This document shows, piece by piece, positions 25,555 to 33,833 of a stretch of 64,000 nt of DNA. How positions within the stretch are numbered: the first letter of the stretch is position 1; each line of letters starts with the position of its first letter. The notes beneath the pieces are model-generated. The model worked only from the letters and a program-made list of their open reading frames with translations, did not search any database and had not been told where the DNA came from. The translations under genes were made by a program, and so were the position numbers. Source of the DNA: Azospirillum canadense (GTDB lineage: Bacteria; Pseudomonadota; Alphaproteobacteria; Azospirillales; Azospirillaceae); the NCBI RefSeq assembly GCF_025961225.1, contig NZ_JAOQNG010000005.1, positions 248,001 to 312,000 of the forward strand, given 5' to 3'.

Positions 25555-26526
25555 GAAGCCGGCAAAGTGCTCTGGCAGGGCAAGTGCCCCACCGCACCGG
25601 AGACGATCGCCGCGACACTGCGCACCAAGGCGCCGCACGCGGCGCGCATCGGCTTGGAAACGGGGCCGCTGACGCCCTGGCTCTGGCACGGACTGCACGA
25701 GCGCGGCCTGCCGGTGCTCTGCCTGGACGCCCGCCATGCCAAGGCGGCGCTTTCCATGCAGCTCAACAAGACCGACCGCAACGATGCTTTCGGGCTGGCC
25801 CAGGTGGTGCGCACCGGCTGGTACAAGCAGGTTGACGTCAAAAGCCTGCCCAGCCACGAAACCCGCGCCTTGGTCGGAGCCCGAGCGCAGCTGGTCGGCA
25901 TGCGCACCGAAACCAGCAACCTGATCCGCGGCACGCTCAAGACCTTCGGTCTGGTCCTCGACAAAGGCCGCGGCAGCGTGTTCGAGGCAAACGTGCGCGC
26001 GTTGGCTGGCGACCAGCCCACCCTCTGGCCGTTGGTCGAGGCGCTGCTGACCGTCTGGAAAACGCTCGGTGAACAGATCAGCGTGATCGAGCGGTGCCTG
26101 ATTGACCAGGCTCGCCGCAGCGAGGTGTGCCGGCGGCTGATGACCATTCCAGGGGTGGGCGCGTTGACGGCGGTGACCTTCACCACGGCCATCGACACGC
26201 CCAACCGGTTTGCCAAGTCCCGCAGCGTCGGTGCCTACCTGGGCCTGACACCAAGGCGCTACCAGTCCGGTGAGATGGACAGCCCAGGACGCATTTCCAA
26301 ATGCGGCGACCGGCTGCTGCGGACCTACCTGTTCGAAGCGGCCAATGCGCTGCTGATGCGCTGTACACGGTGGTGCGCGCTGCGCGCCTGGGGCCTGCGG
26401 CTGGCCAAGCGCGTGGGCCTCAAAAAGGCGAAGGTCGCGCTGGCCAGGACGTTGGCGGTGCTGATGCATCGGCTCTGGGTGAACGGCGGCGAGTTCCGCT
26501 GGTCGGACAAGGAGGCCGTCGCATGA
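25555..26526 (+). pseudogene. IS110-family transposase lacking its N-terminus
   Basis: About 323 codons of an IS110-family (DEDD/RuvC-like) transposase, read in frame from E-A-G-K-V-L-W-Q-G-K. G-L-E-T-G-P and K-T-D-R-N-D-A supply catalytic-domain residues. The C-terminal domain has I-P-G-V-G-A-L-T-A, Y-L-G-L-T-P-R-R and Y-Q-S-G. The first 25 or so residues, including the first aspartate, are replaced by the IS3 end at 25554, so the protein should be inactive even if translated from the GTG at 25567. About 280 bp after the stop show no gene. Confidence 0.85.
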
Positions 26527-26804
26527 GCACCTGATCGTTCCTCGGGATCCGCCCCAGCGGCGGAGAGGTGTCCCTGCCGGGACGAAGCCCTGGTCATTTC
26601 GCGACGTTGCTTGACGCCGCCCTTCGGGTGAGCTCGCTTTGCACCTTGGAGTACCAGAGCTTTCAGACACCATGATGAGGCGGGCCCGTCCCGACCTCGG
26701 AAAGAACCACAGAGCCGGCAGAGAACCTCATCAACGCCGTTGCCGATGATCCCTCTTTTGAGGGCTTGCCTCCCGTGCCCGCAATCAAAGAACCAACGTC
26801 GTTA

Positions 26805-28046
26805 TCAGCCCTTGCTGCTGCGCTTGGGCGATGTGGGCACAGCCAACAAGGCTGCAAGAGCGATGGCGCCCCACGTGATCGGCCATGAGCTTGCAGACAG
26901 CAGGAACGGGATCAAAACCGGAGTGATGAACGCTGAGGCGAAGATGGTCATGCCGATGACGCCCAATGCCGTCCCCGCACGCGCCGCACCGGCCATAGTC
27001 GCAATCTCCGTGTAGGCCACACCGTGCCAGGCGCTGGCCGTCAACCCGCTGAGGCACACCAGCAATGCAACCCAATAAGTGCCTGCATCCGCGAAAATTG
27101 CCAGGGTTGCTGTAGACGCGGCAGCGAGCAAGCCAATACCTCGCACCAGGGTTCGGCGATTAGCCCCACGGTCGGAGTAGTGGCCGATCACGATACGGGC
27201 GATTGACCCCGTGACTTGGACGACAACGATCACACCTGCAATCAAGGTCAATCCGGCCGCCTTATGGTCATGCAGGAAAACTCCGCCAAAGGTGAGAACC
27301 GCGATCTGCGGTGCCGTCAGCAGACCGCTGGCAATGGCCAGACGCCAGACATCGAAGCGGTACAGCGGCGAAGGGTCATTCGCAACCGATGTCGATCCGG
27401 GTACGTTGGGCAATGGTTGCTCGTGTAGCCAGAACCATGTTGCCAGCGCACTCAGGACACAGAACACGGCCAATGTGCCGAATACCGCTTGAAAACCAAA
27501 ATGCTGAGCGAGCCAAGGCAATAGAGCTGCGCCAATAGCACCGCCGGCAGGAATCGCTGTCTGGCGAATGCTCATCGCCAATCCACGTTTGCCGTCGGTG
27601 AACCACCCCATGATGGCTCTTCCCGAGGACGAATTGACGCTGCCGCCCAGTACGCCCACCAGCACCAGGCCCGCCCCCAGCAGAAGATAGCTTGGCACCT
27701 TCGATTCAGTGGGCACCACCAGCGTTGCCAGAGATAGCAAGGCGATTCCAGTCGAAAGTAACCCCGTCAATAGGACTTTACGGTCTCCAAACCGATCGGT
27801 CAGCAGCCCCCAGATCACCTCCGAGAACGTCACGCCCAAGGCCATGCATCCGAGTACAAGGCCGAGTTGCTCGGTCGTCATCTGATAAGCACTACGCATC
27901 AGTACGCCGGTGACGGGTAGGCCAGAGAACGCCGCCGCGAAACTCGCCTGTGCTGCAACGCCGATGGACAGGATTACCCATCGGTAGCGCGAGCTATGAC
28001 GGCTGGCCAGGGGAACGGTGGGGGCCGGCAATTTTTGGGAAGTCAT
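26805..28046 (-). CDS. MFS transporter
   Basis: About 413 residues from the ATG at 28046, with 12 predicted membrane helices. The loop after helix 2 reads G-L-L-T-D-R-F-G-D-R-K-V, the conserved MFS motif A. An open frame extends to 28244 but crosses the operators and the divergent regulator, so it is rejected. The gene pairs divergently with a TetR regulator through two operators, the layout of a substrate-induced efflux or uptake pump. The pair is AT-richer than the surrounding IS DNA. Confidence 0.88.
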   Translation of the reverse strand: MTSQKLPAPTVPLASRHSSRYRWVILSIGVAAQASFAAAFSGLPVTGVLMRSAYQMTTEQLGLVLGCMALGVTFSEVIWGLLTDRFGDRKVLLTGLLSTGIALLSLATLVVPTESKVPSYLLLGAGLVLVGVLGGSVNSSSGRAIMGWFTDGKRGLAMSIRQTAIPAGGAIGAALLPWLAQHFGFQAVFGTLAVFCVLSALATWFWLHEQPLPNVPGSTSVANDPSPLYRFDVWRLAIASGLLTAPQIAVLTFGGVFLHDHKAAGLTLIAGVIVVVQVTGSIARIVIGHYSDRGANRRTLVRGIGLLAAASTATLAIFADAGTYWVALLVCLSGLTASAWHGVAYTEIATMAGAARAGTALGVIGMTIFASAFITPVLIPFLLSASSWPITWGAIALAALLAVPTSPKRSSKG

Positions 28047-28056
28047 GAGTGGTCCT

Positions 28057-28069
28057 GTACCTACTAGTA
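28057..28069. promoter_or_regulatory. TetR-type operator half 1
   Basis: GTACCTACTAGTA, the exact reverse complement of the site at 28094-28106. Each copy is centred on ACTAGT; the centres are 32 bp apart (three helical turns). Lies between the MFS and TetR starts. Confidence 0.75.
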
Positions 28070-28093
28070 TGTTTTTGATGTAGCACATAAACG

Positions 28094-28106
28094 TACTAGT
28101 AGGTAC
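28094..28106. promoter_or_regulatory. TetR-type operator half 2
   Basis: TACTAGTAGGTAC, ten bases upstream of the tetR start codon. With the first site it forms a 13-bp inverted repeat with a 24-bp spacer, suited to repress both divergent genes. Confidence 0.75.
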
Positions 28107-28115
28107 AATGATTTT

Positions 28116-28691
28116 ATGAGCACATCCATCGACAAGCTGATTGAGACGACCCAAGCCCTGCTCTGGGAGCGGGGCTACGTTGGCACGAGCCCGCGTGCGA
28201 TTCAGGATCGCGCAGGGATCGGTCAAGGCAGCATGTATCACCATTTCCGCAGCAAGGCCGCACTTGCCCAGGCCGCTGAAGAGCGATCAGCCGCTGAATT
28301 GATCGAGGAGGTCAGGCAACTCCTCGATGGCCCAGGCAGCCCGCTTGATCGAGTGCTGGCCTATCTTCGACGCGAGCGCGATATCCTCAAGGGCTGCCGC
28401 ATTGGCCGTCTGGCCGCAGACCCAGAAGTGGTGGCCGATGATGCGTTGCGCAAACCGCTTGAGGACACATTTGCTTGGGTCACCGAGCGTTTGGCGGCGC
28501 TGCTGCGTGATGCCCAGACCGATAGCCGGTTGCCAGTAGGATGCGATCCACAGGATCTTGCCGCTACCGTGCTCGCTGTGCGTCAGGGCGGATATGTCTT
28601 GGCTCGTGCGGCCAACTCGACGACCCCATACGAACGAGCCGTCGAAGGACTGATTGTTCTGCTAACGAACAATGTAGCTGCCAACCGCTAA
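28116..28691 (+). CDS. TetR/AcrR-family repressor
   Basis: A 191-residue regulator. The N-terminal TetR helix-turn-helix reads Y-V-G-T-S-P-R-A-I-Q-D-R-A-G-I-G-Q-G-S-M-Y-H-H-F. It most likely represses itself and the divergent MFS gene through the inverted repeats in the 69-bp gap. The stop codon TAA (28689-28691) is also the 3-bp target duplication of the ISAzo13 element that starts at the next base. Confidence 0.9.
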   Translation: MSTSIDKLIETTQALLWERGYVGTSPRAIQDRAGIGQGSMYHHFRSKAALAQAAEERSAAELIEEVRQLLDGPGSPLDRVLAYLRRERDILKGCRIGRLAADPEVVADDALRKPLEDTFAWVTERLAALLRDAQTDSRLPVGCDPQDLAATVLAVRQGGYVLARAANSTTPYERAVEGLIVLLTNNVAANR

Positions 28692-29632
28692 GGACACGCG
28701 CAGGAATAACCGGATCAGGTCGATGGCCGCGGTTTGATGGTGTAGTTCCACTCCGGGTGGAAGGGATCGCGGTGTAGGTTGAGAGCGGCCATGTCGGCCT
28801 GCGTCACCTTGATCCCTTTCTCGTAGGTGTTGGTGTCCAGCTCGCAGGCCACGGTAAGCCCGGTTGTTGTGGTCGTCGCGGCGATCAGTTCAACGACGGC
28901 GAGGCGGCTGGTCAGCGGGGTGGCCCGCCAGGTCTGGGTGATGTGACAGAAGAGCCGGTGCTCGATCTTGTTCCACTTCGAGGTGCCCGGCGGGTAATGG
29001 CACACGGTCAGGCTCAGCCCGGTCTCGTCGGCCAAGGCTTGCAATTCCCGCTTCCACAGCCGCACGCGGGCCCCGTTGGAGCCACCGCAGTCGGCGGTGA
29101 TCAGCACCCGCTGAGCGGCGGGATAGCGCTCCCGGCCCATCTTGGCGTACCAGCACCGGATCGCGTTCACGGCGAACTGCGCGGTGTCGCTGGTGATACC
29201 GACACTCACCCAGCCGCTGTTGTCGGCCACGTCGTAGACGCCGTAAGGCACCACCTTGCCGAGCTGCGGCTTTTCGAAGTCGTGCACCTCGGTGCGCCGG
29301 GGCCGCCTTTCCGGACGGTAGTCCGTGCCTTTGTTGGCAAAGTTGCCAACCAGCTCCTTCTTCTTGGTGTCCACCGAGAGCACCGGCTGACCCTCGGCTT
29401 GGAAGGCACGGACCTGGGCGTTGATGTGCTCGAACTGGGCATCGCGATCGGCGTGCTGGCGACCGTCGTTGGCCTTGCGGTTGGCTTGGCGGCTGTAGCC
29501 GAGTTCTGGCAACAGCTTGCGCACCGTGTTCGGGCTGACCGCGTGGCCGTGCGCCTGCAAGGCGGCGGCGAGTGCACAGCGCCAATTACACTGACCGCCT
29601 AACGACGATTGGAATGGCCGGTTGACGGTTGC

Positions 29633-29674
29633 GTCATCAGCCTGTCCCCGCAATTGCGGGGACAGGCTGATGAC
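29633..29674. promoter_or_regulatory. Perfect 42-bp palindrome covering the istA start
   Basis: Left arm begins GTCATCAGCCTGTCCCCGC, centre CAATTG, right arm is the exact complement. The right arm contains the istA start codon (29670-29672) and the GGGGACAGG stretch that would act as ribosome binding site. In RNA both would be locked in a very stable hairpin. Confidence 0.8.
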
Positions 29675-31196
29675 GGGAGCACGGATCACCGACCGGCAGG
29701 TCAGGCGGTACATGGACGAGCGCAGGCGAGGACAGACCCAAGTCGGGGCCGCAGCAAAGGCCGGGTTCAGCGAACGAACGGCGCGGCGGATCGACACTGA
29801 CCCGGTTCTGCCCAGCCAACGGTCGTGTGAACGAACCTGGCGCACGCGGGATGACCCCTTCACTGGCGTCTGGGAGGAAGAGCTGGTCCCCGTTTTGCGA
29901 TCCGTGCCGCACATCCGGGCGACGACGCTGCTGGAGGAACTCCAGCGGCGCCATCCCAGCGCCTACCCGGACCGCCTGCTGCGGTCCCTGCAGCGACGGG
30001 TCGCTCGGTGGCGGGCGACGGAAGGCCCGGAGCGGGAATTGATTTTCCGCCAGGAGCACCCGCCTGGGCATCAGGCCCTCTCCGATTTCACCGAGGCCGC
30101 CAGCCTCGGCGTCACCATCGACGGCGCTCCTTTCGATCACCTCCTCTATCATTTCTGGCTGGCCTACAGCGGCTGGGAGTTCGTCAAGGTCGTCCAGGGT
30201 GGCGAGAGCTTCACGGCGCTCACCGAGGGGCTCCAGGAGGCGCTTTGGCAGCTCGGTGGCGTGCCCCACACCCACCGCACCGACCGGCTGTCCGCCGCCT
30301 ACCGCAATCTCGCCAGCGAAGACGATGAGGCTGCCGATTACGCAGCCTTCTGCCGCCATTACGCCATGGCCCCGACCCGCAACAACTGCGGCGTCGCCCA
30401 CGAGAACGGCAGTGTCGAAGCGGCGCATGGCCATCTCAAAACGGCACTGCGCGAGGCTCTCGACCTGCGCGGCTCGCGCGATTTCTCCGATCTGGCCGCC
30501 TACCAGGCTTTTCTGCAGGACACCGTCGCCCGCAAGAATGCCCGCCGGCGCAAGGCCCTGGAGGTCGAGCTGCCGGAGCTGAAGCCGCTGCCCCGACACC
30601 GCACCACCGATTTCTCCACCACCACCGTCACCGTGGTCCGGACCGGCTCCATTTCCGTGCGCAAGGTGCTCTACACCGTGCCATCCCGGCTCGTGGGATG
30701 CCGGCTCAAGGTGCATATCTACGATGATCGGCTCGTCTGCTGGCTGGGCACCACCCAGGTGCTGACGCTCCCCCGCAAGCATCCCAAAGGCAAGCGGCGC
30801 GATCGCGTCGTCGATTACCGCCACTTGGCCGCTTCACTGGTGCGCAAGCCGCAGGCGTTCCGCCGTTCGGTGTTCCGCGAGGAGCTCTTCCCACGCCCCG
30901 CCTTTCGCCGCGCCTGGGAGGTCCTCGACGACGGCCTCGACGATCGCAAGGCCTGTCGCGTCTATGTCGGCCTGCTGCACCTGGCCGCCACCGGCGCTTG
31001 TGAGGCCGCTCTGGCCGACCATCTCGATGCCGTGCTCGACCGCGGCGAATTGCCCGACCTTGAAACCGCCCGGGCCGCCGTAGCCCCACCCCAGCCGGCG
31101 GCGATCCCGCTGATCGCCGTGCCGCTGCCCGACTTGGCGGGATACGACCGTCTCCTGCGGCCGGCGCCTCCCACCCCCGATCCGGAGCCGACATGA
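29670..31196 (+). CDS. istA: IS21-family transposase IstA
   Basis: A 508-residue IstA with an N-terminal helix-turn-helix (about residues 5-45, A-K-A-G-F-S-E-R-T-A-R-R-I) and an integrase-core domain. H-Q-A-L-S-D-F-T-E supplies the first aspartate, H-T-H-R-T-D-R-L-S the second, and H-E-N-G-S-V-E-A-A-H-G-H-L-K the glutamate. The ATG at 29670 is taken rather than the upstream GTG at 29622 because it aligns with family starts. It overlaps istB by four bases (ATGA). Confidence 0.9.
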   Translation: MTGARITDRQVRRYMDERRRGQTQVGAAAKAGFSERTARRIDTDPVLPSQRSCERTWRTRDDPFTGVWEEELVPVLRSVPHIRATTLLEELQRRHPSAYPDRLLRSLQRRVARWRATEGPERELIFRQEHPPGHQALSDFTEAASLGVTIDGAPFDHLLYHFWLAYSGWEFVKVVQGGESFTALTEGLQEALWQLGGVPHTHRTDRLSAAYRNLASEDDEAADYAAFCRHYAMAPTRNNCGVAHENGSVEAAHGHLKTALREALDLRGSRDFSDLAAYQAFLQDTVARKNARRRKALEVELPELKPLPRHRTTDFSTTTVTVVRTGSISVRKVLYTVPSRLVGCRLKVHIYDDRLVCWLGTTQVLTLPRKHPKGKRRDRVVDYRHLAASLVRKPQAFRRSVFREELFPRPAFRRAWEVLDDGLDDRKACRVYVGLLHLAATGACEAALADHLDAVLDRGELPDLETARAAVAPPQPAAIPLIAVPLPDLAGYDRLLRPAPPTPDPEPT

Positions 31197-31969
31197 CCGA
31201 CATCGACGCCACCAAGCTGCCGGTGATGCTCTCGTCTCTGCGCCTGCCGACGATCAGCCGCTTATGGCCGGGCTTCGCCGAGCGGGCGGATCGGGAAGGC
31301 TGGGGCGCCGCCCGTTTTCTGGCCGTTCTGTGCGAGCACGAATTGGCTGAGCGCACCGAGCGGCGCATCGCCCGCCACATGGCCGAGTCGGACCTGCCGG
31401 AGGGCAAGACGCTGGCCACCTTCGACTTCGCCGCCGTGCCGACCCTCCGCAAACCGCATGTCGAGGCGTTGGGGCATGGCGACGGCTGGATCGAGCGTGG
31501 CGCCAATGTGCTGATCTTCGGCCCCAGCGGCGTCGGCAAGACGCATATCGCGTCCGCCATTGGCACGGCGCTCATCGAAGGCGGACGGCGCGTCCTGTTC
31601 ACCCGCACCACCGACCTTGTGCAAAAGCTCCAGGCCGCGCGGCGTGATCTGGCCTTGCCCGGCCTGCTCAGCCGGCTCGACCGCTTCGACGGCCTGATCC
31701 TCGATGACCTCGGCTACGTCCGTAAGGACCAAGCGGAAACGGCGGTGCTGTTTGAATTGATTGCCGAACGCTACGAGCGGCGCAGCTTGATCTTGACCTG
31801 TAACCAGCCCTTCAGCGCCTGGAACGCGATCTTTCCCGATCCCGCGATGACCGTAGCCGCGATTGACCGGCTGGTGCACCACGCCATCATCCTGGAGCTG
31901 AACACGGAAAGTTATCGCCGGCGCTCCGCTATGGCCGCGGCCCAGAGCGCGATGAGTCCCGAGGGGTAA
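31193..31969 (+). CDS. istB: IS21-family helper ATPase IstB
   Basis: A 258-residue AAA+ (DnaA/DnaC-like) ATPase that helps IstA choose and remodel the target. Walker A is G-P-S-G-V-G-K-T-H and Walker B L-I-L-D-D-L-G-Y. The N-terminal part matches IstB (L-P-T-I-S-R-L-W-P-G-F). The start overlaps the istA stop, so the two are translationally coupled as usual in IS21 elements. Confidence 0.93.
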   Translation: MTDIDATKLPVMLSSLRLPTISRLWPGFAERADREGWGAARFLAVLCEHELAERTERRIARHMAESDLPEGKTLATFDFAAVPTLRKPHVEALGHGDGWIERGANVLIFGPSGVGKTHIASAIGTALIEGGRRVLFTRTTDLVQKLQAARRDLALPGLLSRLDRFDGLILDDLGYVRKDQAETAVLFELIAERYERRSLILTCNQPFSAWNAIFPDPAMTVAAIDRLVHHAIILELNTESYRRRSAMAAAQSAMSPEG

Positions 31970-32013
31970 TTGACGCCGCAACGGCGTAATTGTCGCCGGG
32001 CGCGCATGCCGGC

Positions 32014-32634
32014 ATGATGGCGGGCATGTTCGAGCCCCCGACCATCGCCCAGCTGAAGATCACGATCCTGGACATCGAGCCGCCGGTCTGGCGGCGGCTG
32101 CTGGTGCCGCGGCGGACCACGCTGGGCGAGTTGCACCACATCATCCAAGCCGCGTTCGGGTGGCTGGACTACCACCTGCATCAGTTCGAGATCGGCGGCC
32201 TGCGCTTTGGCGCTCCCGACATGCTCAACGCGGATGCCTTCGATGACGACGCACAGGCTCTGCCGGAGGACGATGTGCGCCTGTTCGACTTCCTGCCCAA
32301 TCCGCCGCCGTTCATCTACCTCTATGACTTCGGCGACGATTGGCATCACCGCATCGAGGCCGAAACGTTGCGGCTGCCCGAGACCGATCGCAAATACCCC
32401 GCCTGCATTGATGGTGCGCGCTCACGGCCACCGGAAGATGTCGGGGGTGTCTACGGCTACGCCGATTTCCTGGAAGCTTTTCACGACCCGAGCCACCCCG
32501 AACATGCCGATATGAGACGCTGGGCCGGACGTGCGTTCCATCCCGAAAAATTTGACCTCGCGAAAACCGATCGTGCTGTCCGCTCCGCTGTGCGTGCCGC
32601 GAAACGACGCGCTGCACTGATGCGCTACGAGTGA
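32014..32634 (+). CDS. Plasmid pRiA4b ORF-3-like family protein (IS21 passenger)
   Basis: About 206 residues. Family hallmarks are L-K-I-T-I-L-D-I-E-P-P-V-W-R-R-L at the N-terminus, L-H-H-I-I-Q-A-A-F-G-W, and Y-D-F-G-D-D-W-H-H-R-I-E in the middle. The biochemical role of the family is unknown. ATGs at 32014 and 32026 are both possible. The gene lies between istB and the right terminus and inside the target duplication, so it moves with the element. Confidence 0.85.
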   Translation: MMAGMFEPPTIAQLKITILDIEPPVWRRLLVPRRTTLGELHHIIQAAFGWLDYHLHQFEIGGLRFGAPDMLNADAFDDDAQALPEDDVRLFDFLPNPPPFIYLYDFGDDWHHRIEAETLRLPETDRKYPACIDGARSRPPEDVGGVYGYADFLEAFHDPSHPEHADMRRWAGRAFHPEKFDLAKTDRAVRSAVRAAKRRAALMRYE

Positions 32635-33157
32635 TCAGCCCCGACCGGACAGGCCATCGTAGTTGACGCCTGCCGGACGTCGAAATTGTCGTTGCACAGG
32701 CGAGCTTCTGATGGCTCTTGGACACCCACTGCAGCGGCCGCACGGGGTCGCCCAGCGTGACCGGCTCGACGATCTGCCGCAGGTCCTCCAGCAGCGTGGG
32801 ATCGCTGGCGCTCAGCGCGCGCCGCCCACCGCCGGCGCGCCGCACCCGGCCCTTGGGCAGCGGGGCTCGGTCGAGGTCCTTCAGGCCGCGGCCGATGGCT
32901 CCACGCGACAGGCCGGTTGCCCGGGCCACTGCGGCCAGACCACCGTAGCCGATGGCCCGCACCTCGGCCGCCGCAAAGAGACGTCGCCCCCGCTCATCCA
33001 GCTGGTCGCGCAACGCCGCGTATCGCGTCTCGATGGCTCGTTCGTCGATCATCCAGCCAAACATATTGGCTGCCACCGAGCCGGAAATCCCTCAGTCGAT
33101 CAGCTCCATAGCCGGGCCGGTTATTCCTGCGCCTGTCCTAAAGCGCCATGCGCCCCG

Positions 33158-33444
33158 CGGCCTTGTTGCAGCGAGGTGAATTCAGCCGCAGGAACCCTTT
33201 TCCCGGCCTTCCGGTTACGCGACGCGGACGGAATCCGGGCGTCCGAGGTCGAGCATGTGGTTCAGAACGCGGACCGCGATGGCGATTCCGCACCGAGGAT
33301 CGGCGGAACGCCGAAATCGCTATCGCGGTTCGGGTCCTCAACCACATGCTCAACTTCGGACGCCCGGACTCCGTCCGCGTCGCGTAATCAGAAGGCCGGG
33401 AAAGGAGTTCCTGCGGCCGAATTCACCTCGCTGCAACAAGGCCG
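33158..33444. repeat. Hairpin repeat made of two IS5 3' ends
   Basis: Two arms of about 130-140 bp, roughly 85-90 per cent identical by eye, in inverted orientation. The outer ends are CGGCCTTGTTGCAG and CTGCAACAAGGCCG. Each arm carries the last codons of an IS5 transposase (H-M-L-x-F/L-G-R-P-D-S-V-R-V-A) plus its terminal repeat. No transposase remains; it resembles a MITE. A related single arm occurs at 55285-55450. Confidence 0.8.
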
Positions 33445-33833
33445 TGTGTCGAGGCCGGAGTCGCCGCCGGGCGGTGCGCGCCGTTGTCAGGGACGGGCTG
33501 GCAACCGAGGGGCTCCGGCTGACGTGGGTCTGGTGGACCCGCGCCCACGGTTGGGCGCCGGCCTGACCTGCGCCGCGGACGACGACCCGCTGCATCAGGT
33601 CAACATCCCCTCCGCCCGCCGGGTCGCCGGCGCGGCCGGTCTACGGGCGCGGTCTCAACGAACAACGGCGGGCTCTCCGTGGGGCGCTGGCGCCCGGTTC
33701 CCCACCTGTACGTCGACGCGCCGTCGATCCGCGACAGCCCGAGTGAGATGGACGGCGCGTCGGAGATCGTGCGCCCGTGCTAGCGGTCGTCGAGGCGCCC
33801 GACGCCCTCGGCGACGGAGCGCCTTCGCGGGGT
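33445..33833. other. Unassigned GC-rich debris between IS elements
   Basis: About 390 bp with short open frames in several phases but no recognisable protein. Possibly a decayed host gene. No promoter, repeat or RNA gene was seen. Confidence 0.4.

Larger units (their letters stand above)
29580..32692. mobile_element. IS21-family element carrying a passenger gene
   Basis: A 3113-bp unit bounded by the 7-bp direct repeat TGCACAG (29573-29579 and 32693-32699). Its ends share the motif CG(C/A)CAATT(A/T)C, as in IS21 terminal repeats. It holds istA, istB and a third gene encoding a pRiA4b ORF-3-like protein. A further pair of end-like repeats occurs just after istB (about 31967-32000), which may be the ancestral right end; the present unit extends about 690 bp beyond it. 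Confidence 0.85.
28715..33052 (-). pseudogene. ISAzo13-family transposase, interrupted
   Basis: The N-terminal part (33052 down to about 32693) starts MIDERAIETRYAALRDQLDE and reaches S-H-Q-K-L-A-C. The C-terminal part (29579-28715) continues A-L-A-A-A-L-Q-A-H-G-H and includes S-V-D-T-K-K-K-E-L-V-G (first D), I-T-A-D-C-G-G-S-N-G (second D) and S-K-W-N-K-I-E-H-R-L (E). Removing 29580-32692 and one TGCACAG repeat restores the frame as K-L-A-C-A-L-A-A-A-L-Q. All catalytic residues remain, so the gene was intact when the IS21 unit inserted. Confidence 0.9.
28692..33138. mobile_element. ISAzo13-family element, split by an IS21 element
   Basis: The outer ends are inverted repeats: AGGACACGCGCAGGAATAAC from 28691 and the near-perfect complement ending at 33138. 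The direct repeat TAA (28689-28691 and 33139-33141) fits the 3-bp duplication known for this family. Without the nested IS21 unit the element is about 1.33 kb, the normal size. It landed exactly on the tetR stop codon. Confidence 0.9.

Noticed and set aside
29633..29674. Rho-independent terminator of the upstream gene
   Set aside because: The hairpin has no following T-run and overlaps the istA start codon; structural control of istA fits better.
29600..29914. Extended N-terminus of the ISAzo13 C-terminal frame reaching 29914
   Set aside because: The extension is antisense to istA; the true N-terminus lies at 33052 beyond the IS21 unit.
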